A stretch of 22,028 nucleotides of DNA. Source: a bacterium. Lineage in GTDB: Bacteria; Hydrogenedentota; Hydrogenedentia; Hydrogenedentiales; SLHB01. The stretch spans positions 1 to 22,028 of the forward strand of contig JAAEQP010001566.1 in the NCBI GenBank assembly GCA_024231375.1, written 5' to 3'. Each line of letters opens with the position of its first letter. The first letter of the stretch is position 1. A model generated the notes under the pieces. It did no database searches. It was given only the letters and a program-made list of their open reading frames with translations, and had not been told where the DNA came from. Position numbers and translations under genes: made by a program. This document shows, in pieces, positions 1-9,006 of the stretch.

Positions 1-432
1 GCCCTCAGTGCCGCCTTCGCGGGCGCAGGCGCTTACCGGTTGCTGCGGAACGCTACCCGACCCGACCTAAGCACGGTTCGACGACTTGCCCTGTCCGCGT
101 TGGCGGTCGGCGTGGTCGTGATGGCGGCTGAGCACGGCTCGAAGGAAGCCCGCCGGGTCTTCACCGTGGACGAGATGCGCGACGCACGCGAGTTGTCCGC
201 CTTTGCCCGCGACTTCGAACCTGGCGCACCGATCGCCACCACATACTGGCCCGTGGTCAAACTACTCAACTTCACCGCCCCGCGAAACGTGCCCCTGCTC
301 AAGCCCGATCCGTCGCTGTTTGACGGGTATCGTGCTATCATCGTCCACGGCCGCTCTCAGAAGGACCTGGTAGACGGTTCGATGCCGACCATCGAGATCG
401 GCCGATACGCAGTGCTGATTAACTCGGAGTGA
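1..432 (+). CDS. C-terminal part of a polytopic membrane protein, cut by the window edge
   Basis: The frame is open from the first base, so the gene begins outside the window; the TTG at 40 is probably not its start. About 143 codons are visible. They begin with a small-residue, Ala/Gly-rich stretch that may be the end of a membrane helix, followed by a hydrophobic helix around visible residues 30-48 (LALSALAVGVVVMAAE). The remaining roughly 90 residues are soluble, probably extracytoplasmic, and contain an IATTYWPVV segment. The TGA at 430-432 lies just before the glycosyltransferase start. A membrane protein ending in an exported domain, placed directly before a family 2 glycosyltransferase, suggests a GT-C-type glycosyltransferase, flippase or polymerase of glycan synthesis. 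That function is inferred from position only; no family motif is visible in this fragment. Confidence 0.6.
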   Translation, partial: ALSAAFAGAGAYRLLRNATRPDLSTVRRLALSALAVGVVVMAAEHGSKEARRVFTVDEMRDARELSAFARDFEPGAPIATTYWPVVKLLNFTAPRNVPLLKPDPSLFDGYRAIIVHGRSQKDLVDGSMPTIEIGRYAVLINSE

Positions 433-440
433 CGTTGTCC

Positions 441-1175
441 ATGGCCAAGCATTCGGTTTCGATCTTCTACCCCTGCTACAACGACTGGGGCACCATGGGA
501 AGCATGGTGCTCTTCACCGTCCAAACGGCCGAACGCCTCGGCATCGACTACGACATTCACATCATCGACGACGGGAGTCAACCGCAGACACTCGAACTGC
601 TCGACGAACTCCAGAACCGCTTCCCCCACGTCAACATAGTCCGGCATCCCCAGAATCGCGGGTATGGCGGCGCGTTGCGGAGCGGATTCGCGGCGGCCAC
701 CAAAGACTGGGTGTTCTACACCGACGGCGACGCCCAGTACGACGTGCGTGAACTGGAGGTGCTCCTGGACAAGGCGGACGCAGACGTGGACTTGGTGCAA
801 GGCTACAAGATCCAGCGTCACGACCCCCTCCACCGAATCGTCATCGGACGCCTCTACCACTGGTTTGTGAAGGTCATGTTCCGCATCCCCGTGCGCGACA
901 CGGACTGCGATTTCCGCCTCATGCGGACGAGCATGTTCGACAAGGTGTGCTTCACGAGCGACAGTGGTGTCATTTGCGTGGAAATGATGAGCAAGATCCG
1001 GCGCGCGGGCTTCCGGACCGTCGAAGTCCCCGTCCACCACTACCAACGCGCCCACGGCAAGTCCCAGTTCTTCAACTTCCCACGCCTCGTACGCGTGGCG
1101 CGCGACTTGGCCGCGCTCTGGGTACGCGAGATCGTCCAGGGGCAACCGCTGAAGCCCGATCGGGATACCGAATGA
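441..1175 (+). CDS. Family 2 glycosyltransferase (polyprenyl-phosphate sugar transferase type)
   Basis: The protein has a GT-A fold of the DPM1/GtrB type. It probably transfers a sugar from a nucleotide donor to a polyprenyl phosphate, or builds a glycan, at the cytoplasmic face of the membrane. It opens with a nucleotide-binding strand ([11 protein letters not shown]) and has the DDGS motif at residues 43-46. The metal-binding TDGD motif (DxD at 95-97) sits in TDGDAQYD, and a later DCDFRLMR segment is typical of the group. At 244 residues without transmembrane helices it is a catalytic domain alone. The ATG at 441 is preferred because GGAG lies at 426-429; a GTG at 429 overlapping the upstream stop is the alternative. 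Its stop overlaps the next start (ATGA at 1172-1175), so translation is probably coupled. The true donor and acceptor cannot be read from the sequence. Confidence 0.9.
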   Translation: MAKHSVSIFYPCYNDWGTMGSMVLFTVQTAERLGIDYDIHIIDDGSQPQTLELLDELQNRFPHVNIVRHPQNRGYGGALRSGFAAATKDWVFYTDGDAQYDVRELEVLLDKADADVDLVQGYKIQRHDPLHRIVIGRLYHWFVKVMFRIPVRDTDCDFRLMRTSMFDKVCFTSDSGVICVEMMSKIRRAGFRTVEVPVHHYQRAHGKSQFFNFPRLVRVARDLAALWVREIVQGQPLKPDRDTE

Positions 1176-2284
1176 TGGTGCCCTTCGTCGAACTCAAGAC
1201 CCAGTACGCCGCCATCAAGGGCGAAATCCAGCAAGCCGTCGACGATGTGCTCGACAGTTGCTGGTACATCATGGGCAAACAAGTCGCCGCCTTCGAGGAA
1301 GAATTCGCGGCCTACATCGGCGCACGCCACTGCGTCGGCGTGGGCTCGGGCACCGAAGCCATCCATCTCGCTCTGGCAGCCCTTGGCATCGCGTCAGGGG
1401 ACGAAGTCATCACCGTACCCAACACCTGCGTCCCCACGCTCTGTGGCATCACTGCGTCCAACGCAACACCGACCTTGGTGGATGTCGACGCCCAGACCCT
1501 CACCATGGACCACGCATTGCTCGACAAGGCAATCACAGACCGCACGAAAGCGATTGTCCCCGTGCATTTGTACGGTCATCCCTGCGACATGGACCCGATT
1601 CTGGAGATCGCGGGACGCCACGGCATCCCGGTCATGGAAGACTGCGCCCAGGCACATGGCTCGCTCTACAACGACCGCTCCTGCGGAACCTTTGGAATGT
1701 TGGCGGCGTTCAGCTTCTACCCCAGCAAGAACCTCGGGGCCTACGGCGATGCGGGCGCAGTCGTCACGGACGACGAAGGACTCGCGGAACGGTTGCGGAT
1801 GTTGCGCAACTACGGCGAAGAACGGCGCTACCATCACACAATGAAGGGATGCAACAGCCGGTTGGACGAAATCCAGGCCGCCATCCTGCGTGTGAAGCTC
1901 AAACATCTCGATGCCTGGAACGAGGCCCGACGCGAGCGCGCAAAAGCGTACGATGACCTCTTGGACCACGAGATTGTGTCCCCCCTCGGGGAAGCGCCCT
2001 GGGCCCGATCCAATCGTCACCTCTATCCCGTGCGCACGCCGCACCGGGACGCCCTCATGGATCACCTCAAGTCACGCGAGGTCGGCTGCCTCATCCACTA
2101 CCCCATACCCGTTCACCGGCAAAGGGCCTTCTCCGATCTTGGGCACGGGCCCGGCGCGTTCCCCATCGCCGAGCAGGCGTGCAACGAGGTCTTGTCGTTG
2201 CCTATGTACCCCGACCTGTCGATGAATGATCTTCAGACGGTGGTCCAGGCAGTCAACTCCTTTGACGCACGGAGCGCCCAGTGA
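1172..2284 (+). CDS. DegT/DnrJ/EryC1/StrS-family PLP-dependent sugar aminotransferase
   Basis: This is a fold-type I aminotransferase of 370 residues that puts an amino group on a nucleotide-linked keto-sugar, usually from glutamate. The N-terminus (PFVELKTQY), the [11 protein letters not shown] cofactor-phosphate segment, the EDCAQAHG stretch and the lysine motif [15 protein letters not shown] are all typical. The lysine expected to bind PLP is Lys186. The opening and the WYIMG segment resemble the QdtB/FdtB/WecE-like branch that makes 3- or 4-amino-deoxyhexoses, but I cannot assign the sugar. Two adjacent ATGs (1172 and 1175) are possible starts; 1172 overlaps the glycosyltransferase stop. 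Its own stop overlaps the methyltransferase GTG (GTGA at 2281-2284). The context is surface polysaccharide or lipid-linked glycan synthesis. Confidence 0.93.
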   Translation: MMVPFVELKTQYAAIKGEIQQAVDDVLDSCWYIMGKQVAAFEEEFAAYIGARHCVGVGSGTEAIHLALAALGIASGDEVITVPNTCVPTLCGITASNATPTLVDVDAQTLTMDHALLDKAITDRTKAIVPVHLYGHPCDMDPILEIAGRHGIPVMEDCAQAHGSLYNDRSCGTFGMLAAFSFYPSKNLGAYGDAGAVVTDDEGLAERLRMLRNYGEERRYHHTMKGCNSRLDEIQAAILRVKLKHLDAWNEARRERAKAYDDLLDHEIVSPLGEAPWARSNRHLYPVRTPHRDALMDHLKSREVGCLIHYPIPVHRQRAFSDLGHGPGAFPIAEQACNEVLSLPMYPDLSMNDLQTVVQAVNSFDARSAQ

Positions 2285-3018
2285 AATCTGAAGAATACCG
2301 CCACATGTATAACGCCGAGGATGCCCACTGGTGGTATCGCGGACTGCGCGGGATGCTGCGCCAAGCATGGGCTCAGTCAGCGCCGTCCACGCGCCTCCGC
2401 GTGCTGGACGTAGGATGCGGCACGGGGGCCAATCTGTCCGTCTTCAACGAGACGGCCGAGGCGGTCGGAATCGACTACTCGATGGACCCCTTGGACCTCT
2501 GCAAGGATCGGGGGGTGAACGGTCTGGCCGCCGCGTCGGCGCTTGAACTCCCCTTCGCACCCGGTTCGTTCGACGTGGTCGTGTCCTGCGATGTGCTATG
2601 CCACCAGGGGATCACGGACCCCCGCATCGCCCTAAGGGAGATGGCCCGCGTTCTACGACCCGGCGGCCACATTCTCCTGAATGTGCCCGCCTACCAGTGG
2701 TTGATGTCGTCGCACGACCGTGAAGTTGCCACGACCCGTCGCTTCACCAGAGCCGAAGTCGTGAGGATCCTCCGTGACGCGGGCTTCGAGCCGAGGCGCA
2801 CGACCTATTGGAACACGCTGCTGTTCCCTGCAGCCGTCGGGGTGCGCGTGTGGCGCAAGTTCTTCCCCATCGAGGGATCCGATCTGACCGAAACGCCAAG
2901 CGCCCTCACCAATCGGGTCTGCGGGGCGATGCTTGCTGTTGAACGCTGCATCCTGCGCCTCACCACGCTCGCCTTCGGCGTATCGGTGTTCGCCGTGGCG
3001 CGAAAACACACCGACTAA
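2281..3018 (+). CDS. Class I SAM-dependent methyltransferase
   Basis: This 245-residue protein has a Rossmann methyltransferase fold. Motif I is [11 protein letters not shown] (glycines 45, 47 and 49), and later segments are [15 protein letters not shown] and the post-motif [15 protein letters not shown]. Together they match the Methyltransf_11 group. An N-terminal aromatic stretch ([11 protein letters not shown]) and a long C-terminal tail with hydrophobic patches are common in methyltransferases of glycan clusters that may act at the membrane. The GTG start at 2281 overlaps the aminotransferase stop by 4 nt, which fixes the start fairly well. It is the last gene of the plus-strand run and is followed by hairpins. 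O- or N-methylation of a sugar or lipid-linked intermediate is a reasonable guess, but the substrate is unknown. Confidence 0.9.
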   Translation: MKSEEYRHMYNAEDAHWWYRGLRGMLRQAWAQSAPSTRLRVLDVGCGTGANLSVFNETAEAVGIDYSMDPLDLCKDRGVNGLAAASALELPFAPGSFDVVVSCDVLCHQGITDPRIALREMARVLRPGGHILLNVPAYQWLMSSHDREVATTRRFTRAEVVRILRDAGFEPRRTTYWNTLLFPAAVGVRVWRKFFPIEGSDLTETPSALTNRVCGAMLAVERCILRLTTLAFGVSVFAVARKHTD

Positions 3019-3073
3019 GAATGCTCTCGTCCGCAACGTTGAGGCCTGTCACAAGGCCAGTCCGCGCCGTTCT

Positions 3074-3094
3074 TCTCCCTCGCCCTGCGGGAGA
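3074..3094. repeat. REP-like GC-rich hairpin
   Basis: A 6-bp stem (TCTCCC at 3074-3079 with GGGAGA at 3089-3094) encloses a 9-nt loop and is followed by a G-rich run to about 3110. I recall similar pyrimidine/purine hairpins scattered between genes in many high-GC genomes. Only one copy lies in this window, so the repeat nature is inference. Confidence 0.4.
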
Positions 3095-3114
3095 GGGGTG
3101 GGGTGAGGGGTCTT

Positions 3115-3147
3115 CCGGTTTCCGGCCACGCCCGGTTCCGAAACCGG
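3115..3147. terminator. Hairpin between convergent genes, possible two-way terminator
   Basis: A perfect 8-bp inverted repeat, CCGGTTTC (3115-3122) and GAAACCGG (3140-3147), has a 17-nt GC-rich loop. It lies in the 139-bp gap between the plus-strand methyltransferase stop and the minus-strand reductase stop, where transcripts from both sides end. There is no U-tract, so it may act as a 3'-end barrier rather than a classical intrinsic terminator. Confidence 0.45.
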
Positions 3148-3157
3148 CGCTCTACGG

Positions 3158-4324
3158 TCAGTCTTCCTGAAGCCGTTTGACCTCGTCCCCCTTCAGCAGT
3201 TCGTGGGTCTCGCGCAGCATCTCCGGAATCACCGCTGCGTGAGGTGACGCCTGAAGGCACTCCGTCAGGTCCACTTCAGCGAGCTTGTCCGCTTTGTTGC
3301 CTGGGAACCAATGTCCGCCCCCGCCCAGCAGGTTGTAGCGCATCTTGCCAAACTCCACCATGTCGTAAGCCAGGGCCAGATTGCGCAACCGCAGGATCCA
3401 GGGAATGTTGATCTCACCGGGCGTCTCATGCCATTCGGGGAGACCCTGGTCCCACGTGGACAGCCAATCCGCCCCAAGGACGCGATCCATCTCGGCTTCC
3501 AGACGTTGGACGATGGGAGCCGTCAATTCGGCGGCCTGGTCCAACTTCTCGGCGGTCTCCATGTGAATGTCGAAGTCGCTTGGCTTCGACACGCCGCAGC
3601 TAAGCGTATGCACCTCGGGCCGCGACAGACTGAAGAGGCCATTGAACACCATGGGATGCAGCGGCGCGGTCAGTTCCACGAGTTTGTCACTCGGGTTGTA
3701 GAGGAGCCCGCCTTTGTCGTTGGGGCTGATAATGAACACGCCCATGTCGCGGGCCGTGGCAGCCTCGATGGCGGCCCAGTTGTCCTGAAAGATGTAGAAC
3801 CAATGCAGATTCACGTGCTCGAAGGCGTCCGTCTCAATGGCCTTCACGATGATGTCCGTCGGGCCGTGGGTCGAGAAGCCGATATCGCGGATGCGGCCCT
3901 CTTTCTTCCATGTGCGTGCCTTGTCGAGGCACTTCATCGTGTTGTCGAGGCATTCCTGGTTGTTGACGCCGTGGAACGAGAAGATGTCGACGTAGTCGAG
4001 TTTCAAGAGGGACATGGAATACTCGAAGATCTCGGCGAACTGGTCCACATCCGCGGCTGCCCCCACCTTAGTCTGGACAATCATGCCGTCGCGAGGCAGA
4101 GACGGCAGGATGCGACCCAATTGCTCCTCGCTCGTGCCGTATCCCCGGGCCGTTTCGATGTGGGTAATGCCCAGATCAAGCGATCGCCGGACGCACGCTT
4201 CGAGGTTCGCCTGGCTGTCTTCCGTCACGTCATCGCCGGTGTTCCACGACTGCTGGAACCGCATCCCTCCGCAACTGATGACCGGGATGTCTAGTTCCGT
4301 CTTGCCAAATCGCCGATATCGCAT
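3158..4324 (-). CDS. Aldo/keto reductase family oxidoreductase with C-terminal extension
   Basis: This is a 388-residue NAD(P)H-dependent TIM-barrel oxidoreductase. The N-terminus (RRFGKTELDIPVISCGG), an ETARGYGTSE segment, TKVG, and SFHGVN place it in the aldo/keto reductase superfamily. Three of the four usual catalytic residues are visible as Tyr62, Lys86 and His118. The position normally held by Asp (the DTA..YG motif) is Glu57. The last roughly 110 residues extend beyond the minimal barrel and contain conserved-looking Trp residues. This resembles the predicted aldo/keto reductases whose C-terminal part can carry a ferredoxin-like domain, but no CxxCxxC cluster is present here. AGGAG lies six bases before the ATG. 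It follows the rhodanese gene after a 44-nt gap and is probably cotranscribed with it. Substrate unknown. Confidence 0.9.
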   Translation of the reverse strand: MRYRRFGKTELDIPVISCGGMRFQQSWNTGDDVTEDSQANLEACVRRSLDLGITHIETARGYGTSEEQLGRILPSLPRDGMIVQTKVGAAADVDQFAEIFEYSMSLLKLDYVDIFSFHGVNNQECLDNTMKCLDKARTWKKEGRIRDIGFSTHGPTDIIVKAIETDAFEHVNLHWFYIFQDNWAAIEAATARDMGVFIISPNDKGGLLYNPSDKLVELTAPLHPMVFNGLFSLSRPEVHTLSCGVSKPSDFDIHMETAEKLDQAAELTAPIVQRLEAEMDRVLGADWLSTWDQGLPEWHETPGEINIPWILRLRNLALAYDMVEFGKMRYNLLGGGGHWFPGNKADKLAEVDLTECLQASPHAAVIPEMLRETHELLKGDEVKRLQED

Positions 4325-4368
4325 GCTTTCTCCTCTAGATTCGCGTCAGGCCCCAGTTGGGGCGGTGT

Positions 4369-5208
4369 CTACTTGTCCTTGCCCGTCGCAACCGGGCGTT
4401 CGGCGTCGCTGGCCCACTCCGCCATCGAACCATCGTACAACGAGATTGTCTCGACCCCGGCCAAGCGTCCAACGAAATAGCCGATACTCCCGGAGCGCCC
4501 TGAATCGCAGTAGGTGATGACCGGGTCCCCTTCCGAGACACCGGCGTTCTTGAGTTCTCTGTTGAGCTTTGCCACAGGCTTGAGTTCGTCGTACCGCCCC
4601 TTGGTGAACGTCGTCGCAGGAGTGGACGTGGCGCCGGGAATGTGGCCCGCACGCTGCACCGCCTCCTTCTTCGTCTTCCCTTTGTAGAACTCAGCAGGCC
4701 GCATATCGAGCAACGCCCCGCCGCCGCCCTTGCGCAGATCGTCTACCTGCTCCAGAGTAGCCAGCCTCACCGAACGAACCTGGAGTCCTGTGACCGTAAC
4801 GGCGTCCGATCGGGGCCAACCGGTTCCGGTGGGACGTTTCTCCGACCGCCACTTTGCGAATCCGCCGTCAAGAATGGAAACACGAGGATACCCCACGTAT
4901 TCCAGTATCCAGAACAACCGGGCGGCGAGATGGAAATCGTCCGGCTCGTTCATGGCACAGTAGACAACGATGTGTTTCTTAGGGTCGATCCCCGCCTCGC
5001 CAAGTGCGGACGTCACTTGTTCAACAGGTTTCAACAGGCCCTTGACGCCATCGCGCGTCTCGGCCAGCGTCGTGGGGTCCATGTGCAGCGCCCCCGCGAT
5101 GTGCAGGGCGGCGTACTGGGTGCCCGGCCGTACATCGACCACCACTGCGTCCCCAAGTTGGGGAAGCAGTTGCGTCGACACCAACAGGAGCGTGAAAACG
5201 TTGGTCAT
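4369..5208 (-). CDS. Tandem-domain rhodanese (sulfurtransferase)
   Basis: Two rhodanese modules make up this 279-residue protein, the usual size of thiosulfate or mercaptopyruvate sulfurtransferases, which move a sulfane sulfur through a cysteine persulfide. The N-terminal module (about 8-130) has VVVDVRPG and the inter-strand ARLFW segment. The C-terminal module (about 150-270) has LLDMRPAEFY, GHIPGA and the active-site loop YCDSGRSGS with candidate catalytic Cys234. That loop matches neither the usual thiosulfate form (CRKGVT) nor the mercaptopyruvate form (CGSGVT), so the donor is unclear. Cys84 occupies the N-terminal loop, a module normally inactive. No convincing signal peptide is seen, so a cytoplasmic location is likely. 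A strong GAGGAGG ribosome binding site precedes the ATG. It is the first gene of a probable two-gene operon with the reductase. Confidence 0.9.
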   Translation of the reverse strand: MTNVFTLLLVSTQLLPQLGDAVVVDVRPGTQYAALHIAGALHMDPTTLAETRDGVKGLLKPVEQVTSALGEAGIDPKKHIVVYCAMNEPDDFHLAARLFWILEYVGYPRVSILDGGFAKWRSEKRPTGTGWPRSDAVTVTGLQVRSVRLATLEQVDDLRKGGGGALLDMRPAEFYKGKTKKEAVQRAGHIPGATSTPATTFTKGRYDELKPVAKLNRELKNAGVSEGDPVITYCDSGRSGSIGYFVGRLAGVETISLYDGSMAEWASDAERPVATGKDK

Positions 5209-5247
5209 TGCCTTGCCTCCTCGCGGTTGGATGTTCTCATGACGGCC

Positions 5248-5277
5248 ATCTTACGCAGAGAACGATATCCTGCTCAA
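5248..5277 (-). promoter_or_regulatory. Candidate sigma-70-type promoter for the rhodanese/reductase pair
   Basis: Read on the minus strand, TTGAGC and TAAGAT are separated by 18 bases, each matching the consensus at four of six positions. The site lies about 40 bp before the rhodanese ATG in the 91-bp gap after the ABC transporter gene. The match is weak and positional support is the main argument. Confidence 0.3.
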
Positions 5278-5299
5278 GGTTTCCGGTTCACCCCGTAGT

Positions 5300-7198
5300 C
5301 TACGACAGGCCCGCGTCCTGGTCCTTGTACTGGAGTTGGTAGAGCTTGTGGTAGAGCCCGCGCATGGCCAGCAGTTCCTGATGGGTGCCGGTCTCGCGCA
5401 CGCGCCCGTGGTGCATCACGATGATACGGTCGGCGTGCTGGATCGTCGAAAGCCGATGGGCGATCACGATGGACGTACGCCCTTCCATCAGTTTCAGGAT
5501 GGCATCCTGGATCAACGCTTCCGTGGCCGTGTCCACGCTGGATGTGGCTTCGTCGAGCACCAGAATCTCCGGTTCGTGCGCCAGCGCCCGGGCAAACGCA
5601 ACGAGCTGCCGCTGCCCGGTCGAGAGATTCTGTCCTCTCTCCCCCACTTCGTACGCGTATCCATTCGGCAGGCGCTCAATGAATCCCGCCGCGTTCACAT
5701 GCCGGGCGCAGGCACGAATGTGGTCGTCCGTCAGGCTCTCGTCACCCAGGCGAATGTTCTCCTCAACGGTGCCCGAGAACAGGAAGACGTCCTGAAGTAC
5801 AATTCCGATGTTCCGCCGCAACGCGGTCTTCTCGTAGTCGCGCACGTCCAGGCCGTCTACAAGGATCGCGCCTTTCTGGATGTCATAGAACCGGCTCAGC
5901 AGATTGATGAAGGTCGTCTTCCCCGCGCCCGTGTGGCCGACAATGGCCACCCGCTCGCCTGCCGCAATTCGGATGTCGATGTTCTTCAGGATCCATTGGT
6001 CCGGCTCGTACGAGAACCAAACGTCCTTGAATTCCACGTCGCCGGCCAGCGTTGGGGGCGCGGCCGCGTCCGTCTTGTTCTCGATTTCCTCGGGCGTGTC
6101 CAACAACTCGAAGATCCGCTCCGACGAGGCCATGGCTTCGAGCAGCATGTTGTAGCGGTCGGCCAAGGCGCGGATCGGTCCGAACAGACGTTCGGCCCAC
6201 TGCACGTAAGCGAACAGCGCCCCAATAGGTACCTCGATGCCACCGGCGGCCTGTAGATTCAGCACGTAACGGCCGTGGAACAGCACAATGAGCGCAATTG
6301 ACGCGGCGCCCAGGAAATCCACCACGGGAAAGTAGCGGGCGTAGTACCGGATTTGGCGGAACCACTCGTCGCGGTGCTCGGCGTTGAACTGCCGGTACCG
6401 TTCATAGTTCGTTCGCTCCCGCGCGAACACTTGCACGACCCGCATGCCGGTGACGTTTTCTTGCGTGTATGCGTTGAGCCGTGCGATGCGGCGCCGGATC
6501 TCGAAATAGGAGTTCTTCGCGTACTTGCGAAACACCAGGCTCGACAGGAACACCAAGGGCACGGTGCTGAGCACAATCAAGGCCAGCCGGTAGTTCACAG
6601 CGAACATGAACCCCAGAACGACCACGATGGTCAACAGGTCGCCAGACACTTGCACCAACCCGTTGACGATGGTCTGTTGAATCTTCTCCACGTCGTTCGT
6701 AACCCGGGTCATGAGCCTGCCCACGGGGTGTTTGTCGAGGAACCGCAGCGACATTCGCTGCAGGTGCTCGAAGAGTCTCATCCGCATCTCGAGCATGGTC
6801 TTCTGCCCGACATAGGCGATAATGACGTTCTGCAGATACCGTATGACTGCCTCGACGGCCATGAGCCCCGCGATGGTCAGTATGAGCATATTCAGCCGGT
6901 GCCGGTCGCGGCTCCGTGTGGCATCGAGATCCTTCAACGCACCCATGTCCGACGCGCCGCTGGCCGAGTCCATGTGGTGTATCAGCTCGATCCGGTCGGG
7001 GTTGTTTACGTAATCGTCGATGGCGCGCATGTTGAGCAGCGGAAGCAGATTGCTGACGCCCGAGGCAATGAGTAGGAGCACAATGGACAGGGCGATGGCC
7101 CCGCGGTACGGACGTACGTAGCCCAGGAGACGACGCATCAGACCCGTGTCGTACGCCCGTTGTTGGACCTCGTCCTCTATGTGGTAGCCGTCGCTCAT
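5300..7198 (-). CDS. ABC exporter half-transporter, catalytic partner (BmrD/TM288-like)
   Basis: This 632-residue protein joins an N-terminal six-helix exporter membrane domain (about 25-340) to an ATPase domain (about 385-625). The ATPase has Walker A GHTGAGKTT (Lys427), signature LSTGQRQ, Walker B ILVLDEATSSVD with catalytic Glu550, and switch IAHRLST. The region between the first two helices is long, with polar residues around 65-110. The non-standard signature (LSTGQ instead of LSGGQ) together with an intact Glu is the pattern of the catalytic half of heterodimeric exporters such as BmrCD and TM287/288. The partner, with a degenerate Walker B, is the overlapping upstream gene (ATGA at 7195-7198). 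Drug, lipid or peptide export are all possible; the cargo cannot be told from sequence. Confidence 0.95.
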   Translation of the reverse strand: MSDGYHIEDEVQQRAYDTGLMRRLLGYVRPYRGAIALSIVLLLIASGVSNLLPLLNMRAIDDYVNNPDRIELIHHMDSASGASDMGALKDLDATRSRDRHRLNMLILTIAGLMAVEAVIRYLQNVIIAYVGQKTMLEMRMRLFEHLQRMSLRFLDKHPVGRLMTRVTNDVEKIQQTIVNGLVQVSGDLLTIVVVLGFMFAVNYRLALIVLSTVPLVFLSSLVFRKYAKNSYFEIRRRIARLNAYTQENVTGMRVVQVFARERTNYERYRQFNAEHRDEWFRQIRYYARYFPVVDFLGAASIALIVLFHGRYVLNLQAAGGIEVPIGALFAYVQWAERLFGPIRALADRYNMLLEAMASSERIFELLDTPEEIENKTDAAAPPTLAGDVEFKDVWFSYEPDQWILKNIDIRIAAGERVAIVGHTGAGKTTFINLLSRFYDIQKGAILVDGLDVRDYEKTALRRNIGIVLQDVFLFSGTVEENIRLGDESLTDDHIRACARHVNAAGFIERLPNGYAYEVGERGQNLSTGQRQLVAFARALAHEPEILVLDEATSSVDTATEALIQDAILKLMEGRTSIVIAHRLSTIQHADRIIVMHHGRVRETGTHQELLAMRGLYHKLYQLQYKDQDAGLS

Positions 7199-9006
7199 TG
7201 TTCCTCTTCCAGCGCATCCTCAAGGCGCTGGCGCTCATACATCTCCGCGTAGAGCCCCCGCTCACGTACCAGATCGTCGTGGATCCCCCGCTCCACGATC
7301 TGTCCCTCCTTCAGCACCAGGATAAGATCGGCGTGGCGGACAGTCGAAATCCGGTGGGAGATGATGACGCTTGTGCGCGCGGTCATGAATTCCTTCAGCC
7401 GGAGAAGAATCTCCTCCTCCGTATGCGTATCCACGCTGGACAACGCGTCGTCGAGGATCAGTACATTCGGATCCCGGATGACGGCCCGCGCAATCGTCAG
7501 GCGCTGTTTCTGTCCACCCGAAAGGTTCACACCCCGTTCGCCCAGCAACGTGTCGTATCCGTTCGGCATGTCGGCCACGGTTTCCGTGAACTGGGCCACC
7601 TCCGCCGCGGCGACGATGTCAGTCTGGGCCGCGCCGGGCCGGCCAAAGGTGATGTTCTCCCGGACCGTGTCCGAGAAGAGGAAAGTGTCTTGAGGCACAT
7701 AGCCGATGGACTGCCGCACAACCTGGAGCGGCACATACCGGGCGTCGACCTCGTCAAGCCAGACGCGTCCGGAGGCCGGATCGTACTCCCGCGTCAAGAG
7801 CGACACCAGCGTGGATTTGCCCGACCCGGTGGGACCAACGATGGCAACGGTCTGACCGGGATCCACGGCGAAGCTGATACCGTGCAGCACGGGGCGGTCC
7901 GCGTAGGCGAAGGTGACGTCGTCGAATCGAATTCCGCCCTTCAGCGAGGTGATATCGTGCCGCGTGTGTTCATCGTCGCGGATCGTCGGGTCCTCGGCGA
8001 AGATTTCCAGGATGCGGTTCATGCCGACGGCGCCACGCTGGTAGAGCGTGAGAATCCACCCAAACTGGGCGATCGGCCACGTCAGCATCAGCAGACACAC
8101 GATGAACCCCGACAAGTCCCAGAACTGGAGGGCGCCGTCGATCACCATGGTGCCGCCGCGCCACATGACAAGCAGGATCGCAGCGCCCATGACCAATCCG
8201 ATCAGCGGCCATGTCAGGGCCATCACCACCGACAGCTTGATGCTTTCGCGCATGTAGTGCGCCGACTCGGCACGGAAGTCCCGTTGCTCGCGTTCGGCCG
8301 CGCCGTAGGCCTTCACGACGCGGGCGCCCGCAAGGTTCTCCTGGGCGCGTGCGGTGACAACGGAGAACTGGTCCTGCACGCGCTTGGACTGCCGGTGCAT
8401 GTACATGACGAAGAAATAGACCAGCAGCGACACCACGGGCAGCGGCATCAGGGCGAACAAGGTTAGCGGCGGACTGAAGTAGACCATCAAACCCAGGGTG
8501 ACCGGAAGACGAATCATGTCCACGGTTCCCATGACACCCGGGCCGATGAACAAACGGACATAGTTGAGGTCGTTGGTGGCGCGGGCCATCACGTCACCCG
8601 TCTTGAATCGGTGAAAGAAGTCCCGCGACAGCAACTGAACATGCCGGAAGTAGTCGTTCCGGATGTCGTACTCGAACTTGCGCGACGCGCCGATCATGAA
8701 CATCCGTTGCCAGTAGCGCGCGAACCCCGTCGTCGCGGCGACGCCCAGGAGTACGAAGAAACAGATCCAGAGGTAGCCGAAGGTCATCCGCCCTTCCTGC
8801 AGCATGCGCACAACCAACGAGATCACCAGAGGCAGACCCATTTCCACGCCCACGAAGACAACGGCCAACAGACCTCCCGCGAGATAGTCCTTCCAGTAGG
8901 GACGGTTGTATGAAAGGAACGTGCGGAAAGGCTTTCCCGGAGTGGCTTTGTGGACCGGTCTGTACGATCGGCCGCCGTTCGGAGTCGTCACCACCGTGTT
9001 CTCCAT
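7195..9006 (-). CDS. ABC exporter half-transporter, degenerate-site partner (BmrC/TM287-like)
   Basis: The protein has 603 residues: a six-helix exporter domain from about residue 30 to 330 and an ATPase domain. The ATPase shows Walker A GPTGSGKST (Lys397), signature LSGGQKQ, and switch ISHRIST. Its Walker B reads VLILDDALSSVD, so the catalytic glutamate position is Asp520. In heterodimeric type IV exporters this substitution marks the non-hydrolysing site, which pairs with the variant signature of the partner. The downstream gene supplies exactly such a partner. The start is the ATG at 9006, which shares one base with the sensor kinase stop (TGATG), so translation is likely coupled. Longer in-frame starts up to 9210 lie inside the kinase receiver domain and are rejected. 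The kinase upstream suggests signal-linked control of export. Confidence 0.95.
   Translation of the reverse strand: MENTVVTTPNGGRSYRPVHKATPGKPFRTFLSYNRPYWKDYLAGGLLAVVFVGVEMGLPLVISLVVRMLQEGRMTFGYLWICFFVLLGVAATTGFARYWQRMFMIGASRKFEYDIRNDYFRHVQLLSRDFFHRFKTGDVMARATNDLNYVRLFIGPGVMGTVDMIRLPVTLGLMVYFSPPLTLFALMPLPVVSLLVYFFVMYMHRQSKRVQDQFSVVTARAQENLAGARVVKAYGAAEREQRDFRAESAHYMRESIKLSVVMALTWPLIGLVMGAAILLVMWRGGTMVIDGALQFWDLSGFIVCLLMLTWPIAQFGWILTLYQRGAVGMNRILEIFAEDPTIRDDEHTRHDITSLKGGIRFDDVTFAYADRPVLHGISFAVDPGQTVAIVGPTGSGKSTLVSLLTREYDPASGRVWLDEVDARYVPLQVVRQSIGYVPQDTFLFSDTVRENITFGRPGAAQTDIVAAAEVAQFTETVADMPNGYDTLLGERGVNLSGGQKQRLTIARAVIRDPNVLILDDALSSVDTHTEEEILLRLKEFMTARTSVIISHRISTVRHADLILVLKEGQIVERGIHDDLVRERGLYAEMYERQRLEDALEEEQ

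Noticed and set aside
357..1145. A 262-codon minus-strand frame opposite the glycosyltransferase
   Set aside because: The glycosyltransferase on the plus strand has complete GT-A motifs; the opposite frame has none.
5336..6256. Plus-strand open frames through both ABC genes (also 7198-8466)
   Set aside because: They lie opposite unmistakable ATPase domains and have compositions typical of antisense translation.
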